Below, one piece after another: positions 41,603-50,968 of a stretch of 64,000 nt of DNA. The notes below the pieces were generated by a model. The model was not told the origin of the DNA. It saw only the letters and a list, made by a program, of their open reading frames with translations, and ran no database searches. Position 1 is the stretch's first letter. Every line of letters begins with the position of its first letter. Source of the stretch: Flavobacterium phragmitis (GTDB lineage Bacteria > Bacteroidota > Bacteroidia > Flavobacteriales > Flavobacteriaceae); the NCBI RefSeq assembly GCF_900112575.1, contig NZ_FOMH01000015.1:28552-92551 (forward strand), in the 5' to 3' direction. Both the position numbers and the translations under genes were made by a program.

Positions 41603-43033
41603 ATGAGTACAAATCACAACAGAATCAAAGTGGCAGATTTAGAAACAAATCAGCCAAACAAAATTTTAAAAACAAACCAAAATGGTGAATTAGAGTTTAG
41701 TGATACAAACAATCTTCAGACTGAAAACTACAATGGTTTAGATTACACTGAAGAAGGAAAAGCCTTAGATGCCAGACAAGGAAAGGTGTTAAAGGATATG
41801 ATGGATAATGAGTACATGAAATTGTCTGGAAATCAAACTTTTTCTGGAGTCAAAACAGCAACAAATACTTCTTATCCTCAAAATGCAGGAATTGTTATTA
41901 ATAATACTTCTGAGAATAGCAGTGTCAAGAGTATTGTTTTATTTTCAAACTCTGGAACAGGTTTACTGAGTGATAATGCTAAAGGTACTGGTGTTTTTGC
42001 TCAAACCACATCAGGAAGCGCAGGACACTTTTATTGTAATGGCAATGGAAAAGCACTATATGTGCATTCGGTAAACTCTTCAGATAGAACTGCAACTATT
42101 ATTGGTAACACAAATAATGACAATCTTTATATCACAAACAATGGAGCCGGTGCCAATGTAAAATCAATCTCTACTGGAACAGGTTTGGTGTTTGCTGGAA
42201 ACAATGGATATGGCAATACTTCTACTATTAGCAAAGACGGGGATATAAAAGCAAAATCAATGGAATTAGGCGCTGTAACAGATCAAAAACCATCTCTAAT
42301 ACTTCCTAATGGCACTTTAACTTCCACTAAACAAAATGGAGCAATTGAACGTGATGAAAATGGTCAATTATGGGAAACCCATTCTGGAGTAAGATCTAGA
42401 TTGATTACAACAGCAGATAACCTAATTCTTATTCCTTATAAGTTCCCAGGAGGTATTGAAGTCTATCATGAGAGTAACATCTCTGAATCAAAACAATTTG
42501 TGACAACTAGTATCATGACAGGTAAAATTGATAATAACTCTGTTCAAAGGCTTAATGTCACAACATTAACTAATTGTACCTTATATGACTCAGATAAAAA
42601 GAAACCAAATATTGCTAAAATTGAAGTTTTTTTACGAATTAATAATGGATTATTTGCAAATAGTTCGGCTGGTTCAGGTGCTGTCAATCAGGTGAAACTT
42701 ATGGAATATTCGGGTTTAAATAATTATGGATATAAAAACTATCAAGAACTTATAATGTTCAATACTCAGAATTATGAAGTATCAACATCACAATGGGCCT
42801 CAATTGTATTTCCTCAAAAAACTATAATTGATGGTGTAACCACCACCGCAGACAAATCTTACTACTTAAGAGATGCTTCCAATACAAGAACATTTGGAGC
42901 TTCTGAAGCATCATTCAGTTTTGTTTTTGTCAATACTTTAGGTTTTGAAGATGCAACAAATGGCAATGGCCTTAATTCAAAAACTCTATTAAGAACTAAT
43001 AACTATGCCCTTTTTATAGAGACAATCAGATAA
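41603..43033 (+). CDS. Phage tail-fibre-like protein, 476 aa
   Basis: The N-terminal cassette is nearly identical at DNA level to that of the 144-aa gene over about 100 bp and includes YNGLDYTEEGKALDARQGKV. A middle segment LSGNQTFSGVKTATNTSYPQ is fibre-like, and TSGSAGHFYCNGNGKALYVH is beta-solenoid-like. The C-terminal domain (about 300-476) is unrelated to the other fibres and unrecognised. This arrangement, constant N-terminus and variable end, suggests attachment through the N-terminus and different receptors. Confidence 0.72.
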   Translation: MSTNHNRIKVADLETNQPNKILKTNQNGELEFSDTNNLQTENYNGLDYTEEGKALDARQGKVLKDMMDNEYMKLSGNQTFSGVKTATNTSYPQNAGIVINNTSENSSVKSIVLFSNSGTGLLSDNAKGTGVFAQTTSGSAGHFYCNGNGKALYVHSVNSSDRTATIIGNTNNDNLYITNNGAGANVKSISTGTGLVFAGNNGYGNTSTISKDGDIKAKSMELGAVTDQKPSLILPNGTLTSTKQNGAIERDENGQLWETHSGVRSRLITTADNLILIPYKFPGGIEVYHESNISESKQFVTTSIMTGKIDNNSVQRLNVTTLTNCTLYDSDKKKPNIAKIEVFLRINNGLFANSSAGSGAVNQVKLMEYSGLNNYGYKNYQELIMFNTQNYEVSTSQWASIVFPQKTIIDGVTTTADKSYYLRDASNTRTFGASEASFSFVFVNTLGFEDATNGNGLNSKTLLRTNNYALFIETIR

Positions 43034-43047
43034 TTAGTTAAAAAAAT

Positions 43048-43090
43048 ATAACATTAAGGACTTATTACAACAACAAGTTCTTAATGTTAT
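43048..43090 (+). terminator. Terminator after the 476-aa fibre gene
   Basis: A stem of about 14-16 bp between ATAACATTAAGGACTT (43048-43064) and AAGTTCTTAATGTTAT (43075-43090) with a G-U pair and a 10-nt loop. It begins 15 bp past the stop codon. Confidence 0.75.
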
Positions 43091-43234
43091 TTACTCAACA
43101 CAATATAAGAACATTCAATTAAAAAACTTTAAAAATTGTTTTTAAATCTTATCCCAAAATGTAATCTATCTAGTTTATAACTTATCCTTATCTTTTTTCT
43201 ACAAATTAATCCAAACTCTACTTCCATCCACTTT

Positions 43235-43254
43235 CTTTACAACCTTGTAAAGCC
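43235..43254 (+). promoter_or_regulatory. Dyad/leader element upstream of the giant protein genes
   Basis: CTTTACAACCTTGTAAAG (43235-43252) is a perfect hairpin of the TTACA-N4-TGTAA type; the 18 bases 43237-43254 are identical to 27239-27256 upstream of the lysis cassette. The 476-bp gap 43034-43509 contains this and the preceding terminator, and no gene that I can support. Confidence 0.55.
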
Positions 43255-43509
43255 TTAGAACATCCATGTTAAACCGCTAAGCAGCTGTTTTTTAAACCCC
43301 TTTTTTAAGTTGACCTTTACATTATAAAAGGAAAAATACTTCAAAAAACAGCAAATTCAACTCCTTATTTAAGGCATTTTTTAAACTCAAAAACAAGATA
43401 GACGCAGCCCAAATTAATCCATTTGAAAGCCTAGTCTGTTTTATAACCATTCCGGATTTAATCATGCAAAAAACACGAACAAAAACTAAAGTCAAAAACA
43501 AATTAGAAT

Positions 43510-46500
43510 ATGCCAACTAATCCAATTCCTGCGGTTCCAATTCCTACAGCAAGATATTATCCGCGCTTATCGGAGATTATTACTGTAGACGATTTACCAG
43601 AATTTTTATCGTTTGTCGAAGATGGCTTGAATTCCATTTTTGAAAAAATACATTACAAAAATTTACAATACTCAAAAGGATACCGAGGTGATTCTGCCTT
43701 TTACAGCCTTGATATTGTATCAAGCGAGAGATTAGCCTTGCCTCTGCCTTTTGGTTTAGGTCTGGTACTTAATCCCGATTTCGATGGAAATTCGTCTATC
43801 TCTTCTTTTCCTATTACGTTAGAATACCAATGGGAAATTTTAGCTTTCTTAAAAACATTCCGCTCCAGCAGTTTTTCTTTTTCTATGGAAGATTTTTATT
43901 CTGTAGGATTACAGGTTTTCCGTATTAGCGAAGAACAGGTTATAGCTCACATGATGAACATTTTTGTGGAAGCCGAAGAAGAAAGAACAAAATACGAACA
44001 GCTTTTATTTGATATTAATAGACTTCAAAATACTAGTCTGGAATTTCCAACAGGTGTAGAACAATCTATCAGTGCTGTTATTAATCTCATCAATAACAGC
44101 ACCGTAATTACCAAATCGATTCCTGCGCTTTTATTTGCTACTTATATCGTCCAAAATGATTTAGCAGCTACTAAAAGTAAACTTCAGGAATTTTACAACA
44201 TTGTAGTTCCTGACGGAATCGAAGCTCATATTAAGAGAATCATTACACCAAAAGCTAAAGCGACATTAGCTTTAAGCGCTGGTATCGAATTTCCAAGAAA
44301 CATTTTAAAACCAGTCCAGCCTAATGGTTCTGATTATGGTAATGGAACTGAAAAATCAATGTTCACATTCGCTCAGGCACAATTATATGCCGACACCGAA
44401 GAAGGAATTGGTTATCAATTAGAGTTAGGCGGAACGTTAAAACCAGATTATGCCATGATTGGCAATACAGGTTTACTGCTTCAGTTAGATACTTTAAAAG
44501 TAGATTTAAGCAAAAAAACCAATATTCCAGAAGCCGATGCAGACGGACGTCCAAATGATTTCGTTGGCGTTTATGCGCGTGCCGTTTCGGTAACGCTTCC
44601 ATCAAAATGGTTTAATGAAATTCCTGAAACTCCAGGAAGCACTACTCCAACATTAAAACTGGGTGCTTCGGATTTATTAGTGGGTTCGGGCGGTCTTTCC
44701 GGAAATATTTATTTAGAAACAGTTCCAAGTAAGAATGGTGCTTTTAGTTATTTCAGCGATAAATTCAATTTTAATTATCCAATTACCATGTTCGAGAAAG
44801 ACGAAAATGGTGTGGCCAATAAAAAAGAAATTACAGATTACGACTCTTTACTTGTCTTTTTACAGGAATTAAACAGTAAAAATTTACCTTATGCTTTTGA
44901 TTATCCGTTATCATTAACTACACTTTCTGGAATAGTTTCAACAACTGTTGATCCTTCTACAACTTATATTTTTACGGAAGCTAAAGATTATCAAGCCTTT
45001 TTAGCAGAGCTGTATGATAATACACTTTGGAGAACGATTGGTGAAAAAGATAAAGGCTTTAAGGTTGGTTTCAACAAATTTGATATTTCCTTTAAACAGA
45101 ACAAAGTAATTGGTTCTAACATCAAAGGAAAATTAGAAATTGACAAATTCAAAATTAAAAAAGAAGATGGAACTAAAGTACCATTTACTGCTTCTGTCGA
45201 AGGTCACTTGCAAGACAACGGTGATTTTAATCTTACTGCTTCATTTTCTAAAGAAAATGAGCCGCAAGCCAACTTATTTGATCTTGTAAAATTCGATTTC
45301 CATAGTGTTGAATTAGGAAAACAAGATGACGACTATTATTTAGGAACTTCCTGTAAAGTTTCGTTTGATGATGAAAGCTTAATTGGAAAACTTTTTAAAG
45401 GTCAGAACTTTGAGATTGAAAAACTTCGTGTTTACAGCGACGGAAATATCGAGATTGAAGGAGGCTCTATTCCAATTCCTATCAGTCTTTCTATAAATCT
45501 TGGTCCAGTTCAAATGGGTGTAACCAACATTAACTTTGGTTCTACGCAGATTAACGGCCGTAAATATAACTTCTGGGGATTTGATGGAGCTATCAGCGTT
45601 AATCCACTGGGAGTTGATGCTCGTGGAGAAGGAATAAAATTTTATTACTCTACTGATCAGAACGCAGAAAACGGACTTGAAAAAGATACTTTCCTAAGAA
45701 TCCAGACTATTGAAGTCGATTTAATTATTCCTGGAACTGCTACCGAGGCTTCGGCTATGGCAATTATCCATGGTATGATTTCGCTTCCTGAGCCTGGAAA
45801 ATCTCAAGAATTTATAGGCGAAGTTGGTTTAAAACTTCCTAAAGCCAAAATTTCAGGAAGTGTTGGTATGCGATTTATGCCTAAGTATCCAGCCTTTTTA
45901 CTAGATGCCAGTATCGAACTTCCTGTACCTATTCCGTTAGGATTTCTTGCTATTAATGCTTTTAGAGGTTTACTAGGATTTAGATATGTAGCTACTAAAG
46001 AAGCCGCAGGACTAAAAAAAGACAATAGCTGGTATGAATTTTACAAATATCCAAAACCTGGAATTAATATTAGAAAATTCAGCGGTCCTCCGGATTCGAT
46101 GAAATACAATGCGCCATTTTCTATTGGAGCTGGTGCTACTTTTGGTACAGTTGCAGACGGCGGACATGTTTTGTCTTTGAGAGCGATGTTACTGCTTTCA
46201 CTTCCTACCCTATTTTACATTGAAGCAGGATTGAATATTATTGCTGGAAGATTAGGTCTTATTGAAGATGACCCAAGCAATCCGCCATTCTTTGCTATGG
46301 TTGCTTTTGGCGACGATTCGCTAGAATTGGCCGCTGGCGCAGATTTCAGTATTCCAAAAGACAGTGGACAAATTTTCAAACTTCATGCATTATTAGAAGC
46401 TGGATTCTTCTTTAAAAACCAGAAACCTTGGTATGTCAACCTTGGTTCTAAAAAAGATCCTATCGAAGCTCGAATTTTAACCTTGTTTACTGCCAAAGCT

Positions 46501-49500
46501 TTTATCATGCTTTCAGCTCAGGGAATTGAAGCTGGAGCACGACTAGATTTTAAACTACAGCAAAGTTTTGGCCCAGCCAAAGTCAAATTATGGGCGTATT
46601 TAGAATTAGGCGGAAAAATTTCGTTCAAGCGCCCTCAGATGGGAGGTTATATTACTGCTGGAGGAGGTATTCAAATTAAGCTTTGGATTATTAATGTCGA
46701 AATTGTGTTAGATACTATTTTCTCTGTAGAATCCTTTAAACCATTCCTTATTTATGCAAAATTAGAGCTAAGTGTACGTGTAAAAATTGGTTTTGTAAGA
46801 GTTCGTAAAAACTTTAAAGTGGAGCTTCAGTGGGATATCAACAGAATTGTCGATCGTACGCCTTACAGTCCGCTTCCTAAAGGTACTTTTGGAGATGGTG
46901 AAGATGACAGAACATTAGAAAATGTTAAAGGGGTTCATATGCTTACCAACGAAGCTTTTGCCCTTAATTATTTCAAATCTGAAGGAGAGAAAGACTACGA
47001 TAGGAACGTATTCGATAGTAATGGTATGCCAAGAGCAACCTTGATTACAGAGATAATTCCACTGGATACATATATCGATATTAAAACTGCGAAAGGTTTA
47101 CTGCCAGATAATTCGTTGTCTAAAATAATTGGAGGTTATACTGGAGATGCTAAAAATTACACCGATATGATGCCTCCAGTTGAAAAAATTGCTGGAAGAT
47201 CTTTACGTCAGGTAAAACATAAATACGGAATTAAAGATATTAAATTAAAATCTTGGAATGGTTTTAATTGGGAAGATTATCATCCATTTGAAGCTGTTGT
47301 TAAAGATACAGAAAGAACTCCTGCTTTACAGAATCTACCTTGGGCGCAATGGCAGAAAGCAATTGACCAATATGATAGTATTCGCGTTTTAGCGACAGAT
47401 CCTTTTTCATTTTTAAGCAAGGGAGAACCAGGATGGCAGGTACCGGAACAATTTGGAATTACACCTTCTAAGTTATTCTGTAAATCTCTTGAAATCAAAA
47501 AAGAACATACTGATTTCCTAAATAAAAAAATCGGAAGACGTTATTACGTTCCTACACAATACGAGGCAGATAAAATTAGTGGATTGTTTTTTAAACTTAT
47601 TGGCGAAGCACCAGAAATTGTAGAAAATAATAAAACAGAAGGCGGCGATTTTATGAGTATTACAGGAGAAGTAAATCCGCATAAGTACAGTAAATCATTA
47701 GCATTTAAAAATTACAATGAATTAGAGGTTATTTTCCCGCAATCGGCTATTGAACCTGAGTTTCAATTGACCACTCAGGCTAAAGAAGTGAAAATTAAAG
47801 CATTTACATCGGTTCTCAAAAATGATACGGACAAGTTTACTGTTTACGAAGCTGTTGCTATAGGAAAAACAGCAACTGGAACTTTTTCTACAGAATTGGT
47901 CTATACTAAAGCCGAACTATTACAAAGCATAACCTTATATAGTGAAGAAACAGAACCAAGTTTAAAAACTAAAATCGATAAAATTGTAATTACTCCTGTT
48001 GCCGCAAATGCTGCACGTATTAAAGAAACTAGAGATAAAATCGCAGCATTATTTGATGATACCTACACAAGTGCAAATGGAGATTTTATAATGTCAGGGC
48101 CTCGTGATATTGATGAGTATGATTTGCTAATGGCAGAATTAAATGAGCTAAAGGCTAATGCTGGAAATGACAATATACAAACGGAAACGCCAGATCAATT
48201 AACTTTTACGCATTATTACGGATATAAAGGAAAAAATCTATATGATTTTGACCAAGTAATAAAATACAACGATACGTATCTTATTTCTTTCCATCCGCAG
48301 GCTGAAACAACAGTATTGCTTCAAGTTGATTTAAATGGAAATATTTTAAGAGAGCGTTTGTTAAATGGAGTTGTTACTTCTATGCAGGTTGTAAATGGCA
48401 ATTTGCTGTTAACTCAAGCTTTAAAAGCAAACCAATGTAAAGGAATTGGAAAAGCAATTGTCGATCTTGATTTGATTGTGGGTTGCGAATCTCCAATTGA
48501 CGCCATGGCAATTATTGAGCTTGATGACGAATTAAATCTAAACTCTGGTAATCAGTATCTGAACAGTTATTCTTTAGGGTTTAATAAAGTATTTTCTGTA
48601 GCAGGAAACGAATTACTTTGGATCAATGCTTTAGAAAATGAAACTCAAATAAATTGGGTTGATGGAACCGATCGTTCTCTTGTAAAGCGAATTAAAGTTA
48701 ATGGAAGTGCTGTTAAAGTTCTTAAGCATAACAATACTGAATTCAGTTTAATTACAAAAGACAAAAAAGTGATTCGCTTTAACCTTAACCTGAGCACGAA
48801 AGCAATTGCTGTAATGGACACAAAAGTACTTTCTGATGTTGCTATAACTGAAATTATTGATGCTGTAATTGCGAATGGAAAAATTCTAATCACTGTCAAA
48901 TTTTCTGATGGAAAATTCGGTTTAGCTCAAATTGATGGAAACACATTAAATATTGTAAAACTAGATACGGTTCTAGATTCGGCAATTTATTTATCTAATA
49001 GCACTTTAGCCGACAACTCAACTATTGCATACAATAAAGATTATTTGTTTGTTTTTAGTGAGACATTAGGACTTAGCAGATTAATTAAGAGAGGAAATTC
49101 AATAGAAAATGCATCGATAATTCATATTCAGAATGAACCTTCTCAAAATGAAATTGCGATGCTTTCATCTAAACCAAATGAAAAAGGAGTCTATTTCTCT
49201 TTATTCAACAATCAGTTTGATAACTGTTCTTTATATGCTGCTGAAAATGTTACGCTGACTTCTTCTGTTTCAGCCTTAACTTCTGAAACAACAACCGTTA
49301 CAACACTTTCTTTAAATGCTAAAGTGAATTACAACAGAACAACTAAAAATTCTAAATTAATTACGGTTAATGATACCATTTGTTCAAATGGCTATTCTGA
49401 AGAAGATCCAGAATTAGATTACACAACCAGTATTCAAAGTGTAGAATGGTTAAGTAAAGAAAGTTATTTCCACAATACAACTATTCCTAGTGAAACTGCT

Positions 49501-50955
49501 GTAAACGAAAACCGTGAAGCGATGACAGCTGCAATACAAAATACAGTACAGCCTATTTGGAGACCAAATACAACCTATTGTTTGAACTTTAGTTTAACAG
49601 ATACAGTAGATGATAAAAATGTAAATACATTTAATTATTTCTATGGATTTAAAACCTTAGGACCTGTTGGACATTTCCCTGTTCCAGATCCTGTAACACC
49701 AGAAGGACAGCAGCCACCAATGAAAAATGAACTTACAGAGTTATCCAAATCGCCTCTTACTTCGTTAAGACAGTATTTAGATTACAACCGTTCTTATCCA
49801 AATGCCGATGGAAGTTTACTGCAGTCTAAACCCGTTTTCTACGGACATGAAGATTGCAAGATCTCTATGTTTTTTACTAGTCCTTATGTCTATCACATGT
49901 TTAAAGGTTGGCCAAAGTATGGAGATAATAGACTTGAAATAAACGGTTCTTTAAATCTGATTATTAAAGACCCTCTTAATGACATGCTTATTCCTTATCC
50001 CCTTCCAGAAGAGACAGAAGAAATCGAAATAAATTATCCTAGAGCCAAAGAAGTAGATACAAAATGGGAAAGCGATAACGATCCAAGAATTCCACTTGGT
50101 ATTCAGGTGGTAAATAACTTTATCAATTCTCATCCTGAAATGGGATGTGGTATCCTTTTAGGAGATCCTTTAAAACCGAAATCATATAAATATGAAGTAA
50201 ATCTGACCGATTTAAAACCTTCTAAATTATATACCATTTTAGCTAACAATTATTATGACGTCAACCAAAATAAGAAAGTAGATCCAGGCGAAAATGTCTT
50301 AGTTCACCAATACGGTTTCCAGACTTCCCGTTACAAAAATTTTGAAGAACAAATTCAAAGTTATACAACGGATCAAGATGCAAATACTAAAGCATTGTTT
50401 GATGTGAAAGTAAATGCAACTCCAGAACAGATTGATGCTTTGCATGATGTGATTATCGGGAATTCAAATATTTTAAGTGATTCGATGACTTTAAAATATC
50501 AGCATGCTTTTGACCGTGCCATTGAAGGAATCTTAAAACTGTCTCCTCTTGACCCTGCTCAAAGTACGGAGGTAAATAAAATTATTGACAGCAATACGAA
50601 CAAAGTCATAGCGCTTTTAGTTCGTAATCCGGAGCCATTCAATATTCCGAAAATACCAATTAAAGAAATTCAGGATACTATTTCTGTAGTGACTGTCACT
50701 TTAGATGAAAATCAAAAGAAAGTTTACACTAAAAAAGAGGGATATAAAGTATTACACTCTAAAGATTACGCGCAAGCTTTGATAATGCATGATGACCTAT
50801 TTATTTCAGAACCAAGCCTGGAAATCTTATTTGATTACAGAATGTGGAATAACGAAGTAATAGCTGTGAACGAAACTAGAACACTGACTTCGTCTCTTAA
50901 CAAACAAGATATAACAGTACAACTACAACCAGAATTAGAAAATACAAATCTTTAA
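43510..50955 (+). CDS. Giant beta-rich protein, 2481 aa
   Basis: No signal peptide; one of the largest genes in the window. Residues 1-250 are mixed helical (PRLSEIITVDDLPEFLSFVE). Residues ~490-1115 form a repetitive beta-rich region with alternating hydrophobic strands (PIPISLSINLGPVQMGVTNI, SIELPVPIPLGFLAINAFRG, KLWAYLELGGKISFKRPQMG), somewhat like DUF6603-type proteins. Residues ~1560-1880 resemble a beta-propeller (DFDQVIKYNDTYLISFHPQA, VDLNGNILRERLLNGVVTSM). The C-terminal 500 residues contain Ig-like strands (YEVNLTDLKPSKLYTILANN). The next gene lies 13 bp downstream, so the two giants form one operon. Function unknown; a structural or scaffold role in a released assembly is my inference. 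Confidence 0.85.
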   Translation: MPTNPIPAVPIPTARYYPRLSEIITVDDLPEFLSFVEDGLNSIFEKIHYKNLQYSKGYRGDSAFYSLDIVSSERLALPLPFGLGLVLNPDFDGNSSISSFPITLEYQWEILAFLKTFRSSSFSFSMEDFYSVGLQVFRISEEQVIAHMMNIFVEAEEERTKYEQLLFDINRLQNTSLEFPTGVEQSISAVINLINNSTVITKSIPALLFATYIVQNDLAATKSKLQEFYNIVVPDGIEAHIKRIITPKAKATLALSAGIEFPRNILKPVQPNGSDYGNGTEKSMFTFAQAQLYADTEEGIGYQLELGGTLKPDYAMIGNTGLLLQLDTLKVDLSKKTNIPEADADGRPNDFVGVYARAVSVTLPSKWFNEIPETPGSTTPTLKLGASDLLVGSGGLSGNIYLETVPSKNGAFSYFSDKFNFNYPITMFEKDENGVANKKEITDYDSLLVFLQELNSKNLPYAFDYPLSLTTLSGIVSTTVDPSTTYIFTEAKDYQAFLAELYDNTLWRTIGEKDKGFKVGFNKFDISFKQNKVIGSNIKGKLEIDKFKIKKEDGTKVPFTASVEGHLQDNGDFNLTASFSKENEPQANLFDLVKFDFHSVELGKQDDDYYLGTSCKVSFDDESLIGKLFKGQNFEIEKLRVYSDGNIEIEGGSIPIPISLSINLGPVQMGVTNINFGSTQINGRKYNFWGFDGAISVNPLGVDARGEGIKFYYSTDQNAENGLEKDTFLRIQTIEVDLIIPGTATEASAMAIIHGMISLPEPGKSQEFIGEVGLKLPKAKISGSVGMRFMPKYPAFLLDASIELPVPIPLGFLAINAFRGLLGFRYVATKEAAGLKKDNSWYEFYKYPKPGINIRKFSGPPDSMKYNAPFSIGAGATFGTVADGGHVLSLRAMLLLSLPTLFYIEAGLNIIAGRLGLIEDDPSNPPFFAMVAFGDDSLELAAGADFSIPKDSGQIFKLHALLEAGFFFKNQKPWYVNLGSKKDPIEARILTLFTAKAFIMLSAQGIEAGARLDFKLQQSFGPAKVKLWAYLELGGKISFKRPQMGGYITAGGGIQIKLWIINVEIVLDTIFSVESFKPFLIYAKLELSVRVKIGFVRVRKNFKVELQWDINRIVDRTPYSPLPKGTFGDGEDDRTLENVKGVHMLTNEAFALNYFKSEGEKDYDRNVFDSNGMPRATLITEIIPLDTYIDIKTAKGLLPDNSLSKIIGGYTGDAKNYTDMMPPVEKIAGRSLRQVKHKYGIKDIKLKSWNGFNWEDYHPFEAVVKDTERTPALQNLPWAQWQKAIDQYDSIRVLATDPFSFLSKGEPGWQVPEQFGITPSKLFCKSLEIKKEHTDFLNKKIGRRYYVPTQYEADKISGLFFKLIGEAPEIVENNKTEGGDFMSITGEVNPHKYSKSLAFKNYNELEVIFPQSAIEPEFQLTTQAKEVKIKAFTSVLKNDTDKFTVYEAVAIGKTATGTFSTELVYTKAELLQSITLYSEETEPSLKTKIDKIVITPVAANAARIKETRDKIAALFDDTYTSANGDFIMSGPRDIDEYDLLMAELNELKANAGNDNIQTETPDQLTFTHYYGYKGKNLYDFDQVIKYNDTYLISFHPQAETTVLLQVDLNGNILRERLLNGVVTSMQVVNGNLLLTQALKANQCKGIGKAIVDLDLIVGCESPIDAMAIIELDDELNLNSGNQYLNSYSLGFNKVFSVAGNELLWINALENETQINWVDGTDRSLVKRIKVNGSAVKVLKHNNTEFSLITKDKKVIRFNLNLSTKAIAVMDTKVLSDVAITEIIDAVIANGKILITVKFSDGKFGLAQIDGNTLNIVKLDTVLDSAIYLSNSTLADNSTIAYNKDYLFVFSETLGLSRLIKRGNSIENASIIHIQNEPSQNEIAMLSSKPNEKGVYFSLFNNQFDNCSLYAAENVTLTSSVSALTSETTTVTTLSLNAKVNYNRTTKNSKLITVNDTICSNGYSEEDPELDYTTSIQSVEWLSKESYFHNTTIPSETAVNENREAMTAAIQNTVQPIWRPNTTYCLNFSLTDTVDDKNVNTFNYFYGFKTLGPVGHFPVPDPVTPEGQQPPMKNELTELSKSPLTSLRQYLDYNRSYPNADGSLLQSKPVFYGHEDCKISMFFTSPYVYHMFKGWPKYGDNRLEINGSLNLIIKDPLNDMLIPYPLPEETEEIEINYPRAKEVDTKWESDNDPRIPLGIQVVNNFINSHPEMGCGILLGDPLKPKSYKYEVNLTDLKPSKLYTILANNYYDVNQNKKVDPGENVLVHQYGFQTSRYKNFEEQIQSYTTDQDANTKALFDVKVNATPEQIDALHDVIIGNSNILSDSMTLKYQHAFDRAIEGILKLSPLDPAQSTEVNKIIDSNTNKVIALLVRNPEPFNIPKIPIKEIQDTISVVTVTLDENQKKVYTKKEGYKVLHSKDYAQALIMHDDLFISEPSLEILFDYRMWNNEVIAVNETRTLTSSLNKQDITVQLQPELENTNL

Positions 50956-50968
50956 AAAACAATAAAAA

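Noticed and set aside
43322..43516. Minus-strand 64-codon frame upstream of the 2481-aa gene
   Set aside because: It overlaps the start of the giant gene and has no recognised feature.
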